24,503 nt of DNA from Benthortus sp964440495 (GTDB lineage: Archaea > Thermoproteota > Nitrososphaeria_A > Caldarchaeales > Wolframiiraptoraceae). The first letter of the stretch is position 1; each line of letters opens with the position of its first letter. The translations under genes were made by a program, and so were the position numbers. Shown in pieces: positions 7,209 to 15,850 of this stretch. The notes under the pieces are model-generated. The model did not search any database and was not told the DNA's origin. It saw nothing but the letters and a program-made list of their open reading frames with translations. The stretch spans positions 1 through 24,503 of the forward strand of contig CAYTSD010000018.1 in NCBI GenBank assembly GCA_964440495.1, given 5' to 3'.

Positions 7209-8273
7209 TTGAACCCCCTAGACAACCTAAGAGCGAGGGTTGAGGTCTTCCTAGAGCTTAATGGAGAGACCATACTCGACCCAAGGCTTGCGAGGGTTCT
7301 AGAGGAGGTTGAGCGGAGGGGCTCCCTTCTCTCTGCATGTAGAGCTGTGGGAGCACCATACTCCAGGACTTGGGAGAGGATTACTTGGATGGAGAGGCTT
7401 CTGGGTTCGAGTGTCTTGGAGGCTAGGCGTGGAGGGGTTGGGGGAGGTGGGGCGAGGCTCACAAGGCTTGGGAAACTGCTTCTCCAACGCTATAAGGAGG
7501 CCTCCAGAGAGCTTGAGAGCGGATTACCAGCCCTCAAATCTAAGGGGTTACCCGACCTAGTGATAGCTGGAAGCCATGACCCTGCCCTCGAACTCCTCTT
7601 AGGAATACTTCGGAGGAGAAGCCGTGAGCTCGATGTAGAGGTTGCGTGGCTCGGCTCGGCGGGAGGATTGGCGGCGCTAATGCTCGGAGACGCCCACATC
7701 GCTGGAAGCCATCTACTCGACCCAGAGTCAGGGCTCTACAACACACCCTTCCTCAAACGCTACTGGCTTGAAGGCAGAGTCTACGTGGTCAGAGGCTATC
7801 AGAGGGAGCTAGGCCTAGTCTATAGGCCCGGCACAGAGGTCTCATCGGTCTCAGAGCTCCTCGAAGGCAGGCTCAGGCTCATCAACAGGAACCCAGGGTC
7901 TGGGACAAGGGTCTTCCTAGACCATCTGCTTAGGCAGGCTGCCTTGGATAAGGGTTTGGAGGCTGGGGAGATTCCGAGGAGGGTTAGGGGCTACGGCCAT
8001 GAGGTTAGAACCCATGTTGAGGTTGCTCGAGGGGTTGCTTCAGGCGAGGGAGACGTGGGGGTCGCCGTGAGATACGCCGCCGAGCTCTACGGCCTAAGCT
8101 TCACTAGACTCGCATGGGAGTCCTATGACTTCATAATCCCGAAGACCGCTATACGTATGAGCCCTGTCAAACTCTTTCTAGAGACCCTGCGCTCCGAGAG
8201 GTTTAGGAGTGTTCTGGGAAGGCTTCCAGGCTACAGGGTCTCGAAAGGGTTCGGCTCAATCATCTGGGGGTGA
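7209..8273 (+). CDS. ModE-like regulator: ModE-type HTH fused to a molybdate/tungstate-binding-protein-like domain
   Basis: From the TTG at 7209 the protein has 354 residues. The first 100 match a ModE/LysR-type winged helix: ILDPRLARVLEEVERRGSLL, SACRAVGAPYSRTWERITWM, a glycine-rich GGVGGGGARLTRLGKLLLQR wing and linker. The remaining 240 residues form a periplasmic-binding-protein-like domain (PDLVIAGSHDPALELLLGIL, LRLINRNPGSGTRVFLDHLL, VGVAVRYAAELYGLSF), as in COG1910. This probably senses oxyanion and controls the divergent tup operon. The frame is open to a TTG at 7137, inside tupA, but that would lie upstream of the TATA element; 7209 is 27 bp after it, predicting a leaderless mRNA. The 3' end overlaps the Hsp20-like gene by 14 bp. 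Confidence 0.85.
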   Translation: MNPLDNLRARVEVFLELNGETILDPRLARVLEEVERRGSLLSACRAVGAPYSRTWERITWMERLLGSSVLEARRGGVGGGGARLTRLGKLLLQRYKEASRELESGLPALKSKGLPDLVIAGSHDPALELLLGILRRRSRELDVEVAWLGSAGGLAALMLGDAHIAGSHLLDPESGLYNTPFLKRYWLEGRVYVVRGYQRELGLVYRPGTEVSSVSELLEGRLRLINRNPGSGTRVFLDHLLRQAALDKGLEAGEIPRRVRGYGHEVRTHVEVARGVASGEGDVGVAVRYAAELYGLSFTRLAWESYDFIIPKTAIRMSPVKLFLETLRSERFRSVLGRLPGYRVSKGFGSIIWG

Positions 8274-8664
8274 GCTCCTGCTCAGAGCCCGTTCTCCTCA
8301 GAAGCTTTGCGTGGAGGACTCCGTTGATGTAGGAGCTGCTTAGGAGGACCGCTGGGTAGGGTAGCTTGACAGCCTTCTTAAACCCTTTTCCACCTCTGAC
8401 GAAGAGTTTTCTTCCGCGAACCTTTAAGGAGACCTCGCTCTCGGGGCCTGGAACCTGCGCCGTTATGACTATCATATCTCCCTCCTCAACCAGCTCGAAG
8501 GGGAGCTTCTCGTGAGCCTTGTAGCTTGATATAGCCTTCCTCAGCTCCCTGAACCAGTAGAATCCTAGAAGCCCTATTATCGCTGTAAGGATTATTCCTA
8601 GGAGTCCGCGTTCAAACCTCATGAGGAGCGAGAAGACTAGGAGCATCACCAGTATCCCTAGCAT
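8260..8664 (-). CDS. Membrane-anchored Hsp20/alpha-crystallin-like protein
   Basis: Two hydrophobic segments (residues 1-15 and 20-36, counted from the ATG) precede a soluble domain of about 80 residues. This has the alpha-crystallin (Hsp20/CS-fold) pattern: DMIVITAQVPGPESEVSLKV, LFVRGGKGFKKAVKLPYPA, and YINGVLHAKLLR, matching the 'I.aelPG....v.v', 'LP' and 'y.nGvL.v.l' marks of small heat-shock proteins. Membrane anchoring is unusual for that family. The frame stays open upstream with no ATG, GTG or TTG; a CTG at 8724 would add about 20 charged residues before the first helix and sits 13 bases past the start predicted from a TATA-like TTTAAAA near 8764. The UPF0182 gene lies upstream on the same strand. 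Confidence 0.65.
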   Translation of the reverse strand: MLGILVMLLVFSLLMRFERGLLGIILTAIIGLLGFYWFRELRKAISSYKAHEKLPFELVEEGDMIVITAQVPGPESEVSLKVRGRKLFVRGGKGFKKAVKLPYPAVLLSSSYINGVLHAKLLRRTGSEQELTPR

Positions 8665-8778
8665 CCATAGAATTAGCTTGGATGCGGCTTCAAGCTCCCT
8701 CCTCTTCTCCGAGGTCTCGCTCAGTCTCCCCTGCCCCCAGCTTCAAAAACCTCCAGCCAGTTTTAAAGCATTATCCAT

Positions 8779-11559
8779 CTAGCCTCCTAGGATGGTTATG
8801 TAGTGTAGCTCGACAACTCCTTCCCTGGAGAAGATGACCCCTAGATTTATCATGTTGCCGGTTCTCCAGATAAGCGCCCTCTCCATACCTCTCCCCAAAG
8901 CCCACTCCTCAAGAAATCCTCTAACATCCTCCTCGAACTGGCTTTGGGTTACATAGGTTAGGTTGCCCTCCCTGAAGACTACGTGGGCGTTGATGCTCTC
9001 AGGGAAAACAGGTTCAAGCCCAAGTTCCCTCACAACCTTGATTGTTAGATTCATCAAATCAACACCTACTGGGACGGCGGCCTCGCCTGCGAGGCTCTTC
9101 AAGAAAGCCCTAAACGACTCCTCCGGAGTTGCTCCAAGCCCGACAAAATACTTTCCAGTGAACTCTGCTCCAACCGTCGCTATCGTCCCAAGCTGAGTCA
9201 CAACCCCGCCTGCAGGAGAAGTATAGACTGGGATAACGTAGACAAGGTATCCTCCAACCTGGTAGAGTATCGTCTCACCTATTCTAGGATTCTCTAAGAG
9301 CGTTCGAAGCTTCCTGAACTCCGCGTATCTCTCCAAGGCTTCTCGGGCGGCTGAGGGGCCTAGAAGCTTTATCGGCGACTCTATTGGAACCTTGTAGAAA
9401 ATCTTCTCACCGAGCACGTTGTAGTCGTTTCTCACGGCTATGAATCCCGCTAGGTTTCTTCCAGGCGACCCTCTTAGCTGAAGCGAGAGTATCCCGAGGA
9501 ACTCAGGCTTCTCAAACCCCGGAGGCTGCGCAATAATGTAGTAGGTGTAGACGCCCTCTGGAATCTCATAGAATTCCCTTGCCTGGATGAATGTCGCTGG
9601 GTCGTCGACATGATATATGTTGAACATCTCAACCTGGTATTGGAAGACTTCCTCAGGGAATCTCGTCTGATTGATGATCCATCTCGGAGCCTCATCCAAC
9701 ACTATGTCGCTATAGGTTTCCCTTATCAGCTTGCTCATGAAGTCGTCTCCTATGATGAGCAGCTTCACGTCTCCATTATAGACATCTATGAGGGCGTATC
9801 CGATGAATCTGACGTACTCGTTCCCCCTACTCCATGGAAGATTATCTGCTGGAACCTCGACAATCAGGGGCATAAGCCAGTAGGTGTTCTCCCCGTCGGT
9901 AACTGGAAACATGTCGACATACTCTCCATTCCAATGATACTTGAAGTAGGGGAAGAGTAGACTCAGCCTATCATAGACGTCCCTGTATCTGAGAACTCTA
10001 ACATCCTTGTCTGGATAGGAGAGGAGGAAAGTGACGTCGAACATCCAGCTAACCGGGGGCGAGATTACCACGCCACCCCTCCCATTATACCGGTATCCAG
10101 CTACCTCATCTGATTTCTCCTTACCGAGAATTATTGCGGCCCATGTCTGGTCTAGGAGTCCTCCCTCTCCATAGTATATTCTCCTCTGCTTGAAGAATGT
10201 GGATGTATCGACTATTGTTCCATTGCTTGCGTCGAGGAGTAGGAAGCCGTTGGGAACATGGGTGTAGACTAGGTGCTCATTATACCATATGTCTGCTGGG
10301 GGGATGCCTTGGGGGAGAACAGGCTTCATCGACGCACTCCAGTAGAGTCTTCCATTGAATCTCAGTATGTCGGAGTCCTCGAAGTCGACGTAGGGTATGA
10401 GCCCTATCTCAGGTTTAAGTTTGGTGAAGGCAGCGTCCCAGTCCCAGAGCCTAACGGTGTCTAAAGCAGCTCTAACATCGCTCCAGTTCTCGCTAACAGA
10501 TTCACGGTAATGAACACCTGTAAAGTTATAGTAGACTGTTCTCACGTCATTTATGTCGGCTAGATACCTGTTCACGGTAATCTCCTGCTTAACGTATGGA
10601 CCCAGCCACTCAACCTTTCTCGCATCCGCTATGCTGTTCTGTATTGTTGCTGCTGCGAAGATTGTGAGGAGGACGAGGACCACTGCCCCTATCTTTATGA
10701 TGTATGCGTAGCTGAACCCTGGCTTTGTTTTGTCAAGGTAGATGAATGTAAGCATTAATGCCGCCACGGCTATTGCTCCCCCTATCAGTATCTTGGTGTT
10801 GTAGTCTATGTAGCTTGAGAAGAAGAGATTGAACCCTGTCCAGGCGGTGCCTATCGCTATTATGGCTTCAATGGTCTCTATTGGCAGTCTAACGATTCCT
10901 GTCTCAAGATACTCGAGGGTTGACCTGGTCACCGATTTCACGAGCATCGTTATTCCTACTAGGAGTGTTAACCTAACTCCTATCGCCGAGAGGAAGGGAG
11001 GTATAATGAGTATGAGGGCTGGAGCGGCTGAAATAACGGTTAAGGCAGGTGTAACATCTCTTATGGTAATCGATGTGAACGGCAGCGTCATAATGTTTGG
11101 AATGTTGTTGAATCCGAGGTCTACCCCGCTTACGGCTGCTATGAGGCTCATCCCGAAGAGACTGTTAGAGAAGAAGACCATCCCCACAAGGGTTTTCGTA
11201 AGCTGCCACGCAAGAAACTTCATCGGGCTAAGTCTATAGGAGGCGAAGTCTATGTCCCGTGGCCTAAGGTATCCTCCACCCCTATAAACCGTGGAAATTA
11301 GCTTAAAAAACCAGAAGATGAGGGAGTTCCTATGCTTGAAGTCGAATCTGAAGAACGCTGCGAAGGAGAGGATAAGCCCGCCTATAAGTGAGAAGTAGAC
11401 TGGTCTGACGAAGAGGTCTCCAAACTCCCATAGGTTCAGGGTTACCCAAATCGTCTGAGAGACAGCTACCAGAAGCCCTATTATGAGTATTATTGCGAGG
11501 ATGATGTAGGTTGTCGAAGGCCTCCTTCTCCGACGCCTAACGCTGATCTCGGGATACAT
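8779..11559 (-). CDS. UPF0182 family large membrane protein (COG1615)
   Basis: A 926-residue protein with a basic N terminus (VRRRRRRPS), then about seven transmembrane helices in the first 310 residues. These are roughly 17-40, 49-70, 112-140, 168-205, 222-245, 255-275 and 285-308. A large, mostly extracytoplasmic domain of some 600 residues follows, rich in aromatic and acidic residues. Length, topology and the pattern of the soluble part (DIRLWDW-like VRLWDWDAAF, DNLPWSRGNEYVRFIGYALI, YDVYNGDVKLLI-like stretches) fit UPF0182. The function is unknown. The gene starts 11 bp after the TrmB-type regulator stop, with AGGGTG before the ATG, so the two are almost certainly co-transcribed. Confidence 0.85.
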   Translation of the reverse strand: MYPEISVRRRRRRPSTTYIILAIILIIGLLVAVSQTIWVTLNLWEFGDLFVRPVYFSLIGGLILSFAAFFRFDFKHRNSLIFWFFKLISTVYRGGGYLRPRDIDFASYRLSPMKFLAWQLTKTLVGMVFFSNSLFGMSLIAAVSGVDLGFNNIPNIMTLPFTSITIRDVTPALTVISAAPALILIIPPFLSAIGVRLTLLVGITMLVKSVTRSTLEYLETGIVRLPIETIEAIIAIGTAWTGFNLFFSSYIDYNTKILIGGAIAVAALMLTFIYLDKTKPGFSYAYIIKIGAVVLVLLTIFAAATIQNSIADARKVEWLGPYVKQEITVNRYLADINDVRTVYYNFTGVHYRESVSENWSDVRAALDTVRLWDWDAAFTKLKPEIGLIPYVDFEDSDILRFNGRLYWSASMKPVLPQGIPPADIWYNEHLVYTHVPNGFLLLDASNGTIVDTSTFFKQRRIYYGEGGLLDQTWAAIILGKEKSDEVAGYRYNGRGGVVISPPVSWMFDVTFLLSYPDKDVRVLRYRDVYDRLSLLFPYFKYHWNGEYVDMFPVTDGENTYWLMPLIVEVPADNLPWSRGNEYVRFIGYALIDVYNGDVKLLIIGDDFMSKLIRETYSDIVLDEAPRWIINQTRFPEEVFQYQVEMFNIYHVDDPATFIQAREFYEIPEGVYTYYIIAQPPGFEKPEFLGILSLQLRGSPGRNLAGFIAVRNDYNVLGEKIFYKVPIESPIKLLGPSAAREALERYAEFRKLRTLLENPRIGETILYQVGGYLVYVIPVYTSPAGGVVTQLGTIATVGAEFTGKYFVGLGATPEESFRAFLKSLAGEAAVPVGVDLMNLTIKVVRELGLEPVFPESINAHVVFREGNLTYVTQSQFEEDVRGFLEEWALGRGMERALIWRTGNMINLGVIFSREGVVELHYITILGG

Positions 11560-11570
11560 CTCCCTGCACC

Positions 11571-12341
11571 CTACTTCGGTTTAACCGGCTCAGCATCTCT
11601 CCAGAGGTGCTCAAAGTAGATTTTAGCGAGTCTAGCCAGCCCGACATGCTCAGACCAGATTGCGAGGTTGAATGAATCACTTTCATCTTCTCCCAAGATT
11701 AGGACAACCTCCCTTGAGTCGGCTATGATTCCTCCCCCGAACATCTGGTCTCTAAGCCTAACCTCGGCTATTTCGTTAAGTTTCTTGACAACACGGTAAT
11801 CGCATCTGCTTGACAGGAGAATCTGAACTCTTCCACCTCTTCCAACAATCGAGGCAATAGATGGAAGCAGTAGATTCAGTAGGTCCATGTTCATCCAAGG
11901 GGAGGCTGCCTGGAGCTCTTCTTCGCAGTTGGTGAACACGCTCTTTATCTTGCTGAGTATGTTGACCTCTCCTCTCAGTATCCAGATGTCGTGTTTCTCA
12001 CGGGTTCCCATCTTCTCATAGATTGGTAGAAGCTCTGAGAGAACTATGTTCTCGTTCTCCTTAAGCTCCTTCTCGACACGCATCCTGTTTGCTTCGAGAG
12101 CCGTGGCAGGAGACTTCGGATGATATTTTGCAGGCCTTCCTCCTTCAGTTCCTATCCAGCCCTTCTTCTCAAGGCTGTCGAGAACCTCGTATATCTTCGA
12201 GTAGGGGACACTGGTTTCCTCGCTTATTTGGTTCGCCGTCATCCCCTCTCTTCCAAGCAGCGCCACATAGACCCTTATCTCATAGTCGGTTAAGCCGAGA
12301 TTGTGTAGAGCCTGTCTCAGCCTCTCATCAATCTCTATCAT
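11571..12341 (-). CDS. TrmB-family transcriptional regulator
   Basis: The 256-residue protein opens with a TrmB-type winged helix: LHNLGLTDYEIRVYVALLGR, MTANQISEETSVPYSKIYEV, LDSLEKKGWIGTEGGRPAKY (residues 12-79). A coiled linker (about 85-110) and a C-terminal phospholipase-D-like ligand domain follow (IWILRGEVNILSKIKSVF, GRGGRVQILLSS). Archaeal TrmB proteins usually sense sugars and control sugar uptake genes; here the only partner is the UPF0182 gene 11 bp downstream. The promoter is a TATA-like CTTGAATA about 31 bp before the ATG. Confidence 0.9.
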   Translation of the reverse strand: MIEIDERLRQALHNLGLTDYEIRVYVALLGREGMTANQISEETSVPYSKIYEVLDSLEKKGWIGTEGGRPAKYHPKSPATALEANRMRVEKELKENENIVLSELLPIYEKMGTREKHDIWILRGEVNILSKIKSVFTNCEEELQAASPWMNMDLLNLLLPSIASIVGRGGRVQILLSSRCDYRVVKKLNEIAEVRLRDQMFGGGIIADSREVVLILGEDESDSFNLAIWSEHVGLARLAKIYFEHLWRDAEPVKPK

Positions 12342-12413
12342 GAAGCCTTTAGGGAGAGGGGCTGCCTAGTATTCAAGTCTATCTCCTCTTTAATGGTTAT
12401 TAGAGGCCTTCAG

Positions 12414-12872
12414 ATGGTTGGGATGCTTATGGGACGCATGTATCCTGAGACCCCTATCCCAGCCGTCGGAGCATTCATACTGAAGGACGGTAAACTTCTA
12501 CTCGTTAAGAGAGCCTATGAGCCTGGAGCGGGGAAATGGACTGTTCCAGGAGGAGCTATAGAGCTTGGAGAGAAAACGGTTGAAGCCCTTCACAGAGAAA
12601 TCCTTGAAGAAGTTGGAATAAGATTGAAGAACGTCAAGCTCCTCGACATATATGACGCAATCTTTAGAGATGAGGGGGACAGGATAAGATATCACTACGT
12701 GATTATAGAGTTTCTAGCTGAGCCTGAGACTATGGAGGTTAAACTCTCAGATGAAGCATTAGACTATAGGTGGGTTAACCTAGAAGAAGTAGAACACTTA
12801 GACCTAACCTACTCTGTTAGATACATGATAAAGAAATATTGGGGTTTGTTTAGAGAGTTTGGAAAGAGTTAG
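12414..12872 (+). CDS. Nudix hydrolase
   Basis: A small Nudix-fold pyrophosphohydrolase, probably acting on a nucleoside diphosphate derivative or oxidised nucleotide. The Nudix box is complete: G, five residues, E, seven residues, then REILEEVGI (GGAIELGEKTVEALHREI and the following residues). The entry PIPAVGAFILKDGKLLLVKR and the tail ALDYRWVNLEEVEHLDL are typical of ADP-ribose/MutT-type members. The frame is open to an ATG at 12393, but a TATA-like CTTTAATGG overlaps that codon, so one of the ATGs at 12414-12438 is more likely; 12414 sits at leaderless spacing. The stop interlocks with that of the thermosome gene (TTAG, 12869-12872). Confidence 0.92.
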   Translation: MVGMLMGRMYPETPIPAVGAFILKDGKLLLVKRAYEPGAGKWTVPGGAIELGEKTVEALHREILEEVGIRLKNVKLLDIYDAIFRDEGDRIRYHYVIIEFLAEPETMEVKLSDEALDYRWVNLEEVEHLDLTYSVRYMIKKYWGLFREFGKS

Positions 12873-14536
12873 GTAAATGATGAGCTAGAAGGGAATGATT
12901 CTTCTCCTCCTGCTATGCCGCCTTCCTCCTCTTCCTTCTTTCCTTCACTCGTGCTCTTCCTAACCTTCGCTATAACGTCGTCGATTCTCAGTATCATCGC
13001 CGCTGCCTCGAAGCTGCTCTTCAAAGCGTTCTCCTTAACCTTTATCGGCTCGATGATGCCTGCCTTGAACATGTCCTGAACCTTCCCTGAGAATACTTCA
13101 AGCCCGTAGCTTGTCTCACCCTTCTCATGCCTCGACCTAAGCTCTGTCAGTATCTCGACAGGCTCAAGCCCAGCGTTCTCAGCAAGTATTCTAGGTATCA
13201 TCTCGAGAGTGTCGGCGAATGCGAGCATGGCGAGCTGCTCTTTGCCAGGATACTTTGAGGCCTCCTTCTTGATAATTATTGCCAAGGCTTCCTCTGTTGC
13301 GCCTCCGCCAGGCACGTACTTCATGTTGTCTATTAGGGAGATTACATTCATTATTGCGTCGTTTAGTGCGCGTTCAGCCTCGTCGAGCTGACGTTCAAGT
13401 CCAGCTCTCAGCAGTATAGAGACAGCCTTCGGGTTGTCGCATTCCTCGACGAACACCATCTTATCCTCCCCAATCTTGCGTTCCTCGACCAGCCCAGCCT
13501 TACCTAGGTCCTTCTCGGTTAGGTCCTCAAAGTTTGTGATTATTCTCGCGCCCGTTGCCTTGGAGAGCTTCTCCATATCGGACTGCTTAACTCTTCTAAC
13601 CCCCATTATTCCAGCCTTCGCGAGGAAGAACTGCGCAACGTCGTCGATGCCTTTCTGGCAGAAGACCACGTTTGCTCCCACTCCAGCGAGTTTGTCAACA
13701 ATCTCCTTTAGTATCTGAGCCTCCTCATCCAGGAATGCCTTAATCTTGAGCGGATCCCTTATCCTTATCTCCGCGTTGAACTCCGTCTTCTCTATCTCGA
13801 TTGGGGAGTTGAGTAGAGCTATCTTAGCGTTCTCAACGCGTTTCGGCATCCCAGCGTGGACGACCTCCTTGTCAACTATGATTCCGCGTACAAGTCTGCT
13901 CTCAAGCAGGCTCTTCCCAATCTTCTTAACTATCTGGATGTGATCCTTGTCTGCTACGAGCTTCCCATCCCTCTTCTCAACTATTCCTAGGACTGCCTCT
14001 ATCGCTAGGTCGGCGATGTGTTCTGCGGCGAATCCGAGGCTCTTACTTCCAAGGGATGTCATAACTATCTTCTTGAGAGTCTCCTTGTCCTCGAGTTTAA
14101 GGGGCTTCGCAACCTTGTCCATATTCTCTAGAGCTATATCTAGCGCCTTCTTGTACCCGGCTATCACCGTGCTTGGGTGAATCCTCTGCTCTATCAGCTC
14201 CTCAGCCCTCTTGAGAAGCTCTCCAGCAAGTATCACAGCGGTTGTAGTTCCATCTCCGACGGTGTCGTCCTGACTTTTGGCAACCTCAACCATCATCTTG
14301 GCGGCTGGATGCTCAACATCCATCTTGTCGAGGATTGTTGCGCCATCGTTGGTTACGATGACGTCGCCTAGGCTGTCTACAAGTATCTTATCCATACCCT
14401 TTGGGCCGAGCGTGGTCTTCACTATCTCCGCGATTATCTTAGCCGCAGCGATGTTGTTCTTCTGGGCAATCCTGCCACGGGTACGTTGCGTACCCTGCTT
14501 TAGGATTATGACAGGCTGCCCTCCCATCTGAGCCAT
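12869..14536 (-). CDS. Thermosome subunit (group II chaperonin)
   Basis: An ATP-dependent protein-folding chaperonin of about 555 residues, a full-length group II subunit. Visible motifs are IVKTTLGPKGMDKILVDSLG (ATP site, N-terminal), VGDGTTTAVILAGELL (catalytic region), ATGARIITNFEDL in the apical domain, and VPGGGATEEALA in the C-terminal equatorial half. The frame opens at a GTG at 14545, but that codon is part of the Shine-Dalgarno site; the ATG at 14536 (MAQMGGQPV) is the start, with AGGAGGTG six bases upstream. A TATA box near 14590 gives a leader of about 27 nt. The C terminus lacks the common GGM-type tail and ends in EESFPSSSSFT. The gene converges on the Nudix gene with a 4-bp overlap. 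Confidence 0.97.
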   Translation of the reverse strand: MAQMGGQPVIILKQGTQRTRGRIAQKNNIAAAKIIAEIVKTTLGPKGMDKILVDSLGDVIVTNDGATILDKMDVEHPAAKMMVEVAKSQDDTVGDGTTTAVILAGELLKRAEELIEQRIHPSTVIAGYKKALDIALENMDKVAKPLKLEDKETLKKIVMTSLGSKSLGFAAEHIADLAIEAVLGIVEKRDGKLVADKDHIQIVKKIGKSLLESRLVRGIIVDKEVVHAGMPKRVENAKIALLNSPIEIEKTEFNAEIRIRDPLKIKAFLDEEAQILKEIVDKLAGVGANVVFCQKGIDDVAQFFLAKAGIMGVRRVKQSDMEKLSKATGARIITNFEDLTEKDLGKAGLVEERKIGEDKMVFVEECDNPKAVSILLRAGLERQLDEAERALNDAIMNVISLIDNMKYVPGGGATEEALAIIIKKEASKYPGKEQLAMLAFADTLEMIPRILAENAGLEPVEILTELRSRHEKGETSYGLEVFSGKVQDMFKAGIIEPIKVKENALKSSFEAAAMILRIDDVIAKVRKSTSEGKKEEEEGGIAGGEESFPSSSSFT

Positions 14537-14542
14537 ATACGC

Positions 14543-14594
14543 CACCTCCTAAACACCTATATCCAATATGATGGGATTCTGAGGCAAATATAAA
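14543..14594 (-). promoter_or_regulatory. Thermosome promoter and ribosome binding site
   Basis: On the minus strand TTTATATTT (14586-14594) is a strong TATA box, giving a predicted transcript start near 14563. AGGAGGTG (14543-14550) is a near-perfect Shine-Dalgarno site six bases before the ATG at 14536. The leader plus strong site contrasts with the leaderless pattern of most first genes here and suits high expression. Confidence 0.7.
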
Positions 14595-14605
14595 TCTAAT
14601 CTTAT

Positions 14606-14842
14606 TCACTGGGATGCATAGTAGCCTCTTAGAAGGCTTCTGGCAGCCCTCTCGACATCCTCTCTCCTAACGGTTCTTCTCCCAGCATATTGGGCGAGAC
14701 TCAGAGCCTCACGCGCAATGTCTATCCCTATCTGCTCCAGGATTCTCCTGAGAGCCTCCGCGGCATCCTCGCTTGCTCTAGCCGCTCCAGCCTTCTTGAT
14801 AAGCCTATGAATGGGGGCTAGGGAAAGCTCACTTGAACCCAA
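14606..14842 (-). CDS. Archaeal histone (HMf-type)
   Basis: A single histone fold that dimerises and wraps DNA. The sequence aligns by eye with HMf: LAPIHRLIKKAGAARASEDA (residues 8-27), a long central helix (28-52), and AGRRTVRREDVERAARSLL (53-71), including the Arg-Asp pair of loop 2 (R56/D62 region). It differs from HMfB by seven extra N-terminal residues and an aromatic GYYASQ tail, and basic positions are mostly Arg, not Lys. The start is TTG at 14842 with GGAGG close upstream; no ATG is available. TTAAATAT at about 14874-14881 is the TATA box. The thermosome gene lies downstream but has its own promoter. Confidence 0.93.
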   Translation of the reverse strand: MGSSELSLAPIHRLIKKAGAARASEDAAEALRRILEQIGIDIAREALSLAQYAGRRTVRREDVERAARSLLRGYYASQ

Positions 14843-15013
14843 CTTCCTCCACCATCAACCAGTCTCCATAGACATATTTAATAGTTTTTGAGAAGGATGT
14901 TCCCGAGATAAAACATCGAGGAGGCTCGGCTATATACTTAGAGCTTATTTGGCATATTTTTCCCAGAAAATTTTATTAAACAAGTATTCAGATAAGCGTT
15001 TAGGTATCGATGA

Positions 15014-15850
15014 ATGTGGACTGAGAAGGTTGTGTGCCCGCATTGTGGGAGGCTTACAAATAAGGCGCGGTTCTGTAAGTTTTGCGGTAAGCCTCTGAGC
15101 ATCGATACTGGAGAAAGCCCTGTTGGAGAACCTGTCTCCAGGGGGGAAGAGGTAGGTGAGAAGGTTTTGTCTGAAGGTGGAGAAAAACCTGAAGCATCCG
15201 CACCTGAGATGAGGATTCCTCCTCAAGAGGTCTCCGAGGAGAGGAAGATAGTAGAGCAGCTTGCAAACGTCTATAACTGGCGTAATAAGCTTCTAGAACT
15301 TTTCCTGAGCGGCGAGGCCTCCCCAGAGGTCTTCATAGAGGTTTACAAGGAGTATAGGTCGAGGATTCAGGCGGTTAACTCCAAGAGGCTTGAGATGATA
15401 AAGAACTTGGAGGAGAAGATCTCTGAGCTTACGACGAGGCTTGAGCAGCTGAAGATTAGGCATGAGGTTGGAGAGATACCTGACCGACAGTACATCACCG
15501 AGAAGCTTTCAATCGATAGGGAGCTTTCAAGGCTTAAGCCTAGGCTGAACATTCTCCACAACGCTTTCGATGTAAAGCTCTCGGATCTACCTGACTATGA
15601 GGCAAAGCTACGTGAGTTCAGGGACAAGATATCCTCTGAGGGAACATCCATGGGTCTAAGCCGAGAAGATGTAGACATGGTTGTCTCAGACATGAATGAG
15701 ATGCTTGATAGCCTGAAAGACCTACTGGAGCTTCATCGGAAGCTGAAGAGGGAGCTTGAGAAGGTTGAGCTCAGATACAGGGTTGGAGAGCTAACCGACG
15801 AGGAGTATCAGGCGCTGAAGCAGAAGATAGAGCGTCAGATGGAGATCTAG
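15014..15850 (+). CDS. Zinc-ribbon coiled-coil protein, CdvA-like coiled-coil region
   Basis: A 278-residue protein. The N terminus is a zinc ribbon with C8, C11, C21 and C24 (CPHC and CKFC). A flexible, charged, Gly/Glu/Pro-rich linker spans about 29-72, then long coiled coils reach the end. Two similar elements stand out: RHEVGEIPDRQYITEKLSID and RYRVGELTDEEYQALKQKIE, each ending a helical hairpin. The segment from NKLLELFLSGEASPEVF onward recalls the coiled-coil region of CdvA-like cell-division proteins of TACK archaea, but no PRC-barrel is present, so this is a tentative comparison. TTTTATTAAAC near 14975 is the likely TATA box. The stop interlocks with that of the next gene (CTAG). Confidence 0.7.
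   Translation: MWTEKVVCPHCGRLTNKARFCKFCGKPLSIDTGESPVGEPVSRGEEVGEKVLSEGGEKPEASAPEMRIPPQEVSEERKIVEQLANVYNWRNKLLELFLSGEASPEVFIEVYKEYRSRIQAVNSKRLEMIKNLEEKISELTTRLEQLKIRHEVGEIPDRQYITEKLSIDRELSRLKPRLNILHNAFDVKLSDLPDYEAKLREFRDKISSEGTSMGLSREDVDMVVSDMNEMLDSLKDLLELHRKLKRELEKVELRYRVGELTDEEYQALKQKIERQMEI

Noticed and set aside
10829..11239. Open frame of 136 codons on the plus strand over the UPF0182 gene
   Set aside because: It mirrors the hydrophobic helices of the real gene on the other strand; no start signals.
14537..14545. GTG at 14545 as thermosome start
   Set aside because: The GTG is part of the AGGAGGTG ribosome binding site; the ATG at 14536 has ideal spacing from it.
14905..14940. Short hairpin CGAG-GAGG-CTCG between the histone and coiled-coil promoters
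   Set aside because: Arms of only four bases, expected by chance; no T-run or box motifs next to it. The 14843-15013 gap otherwise holds only the two promoters.
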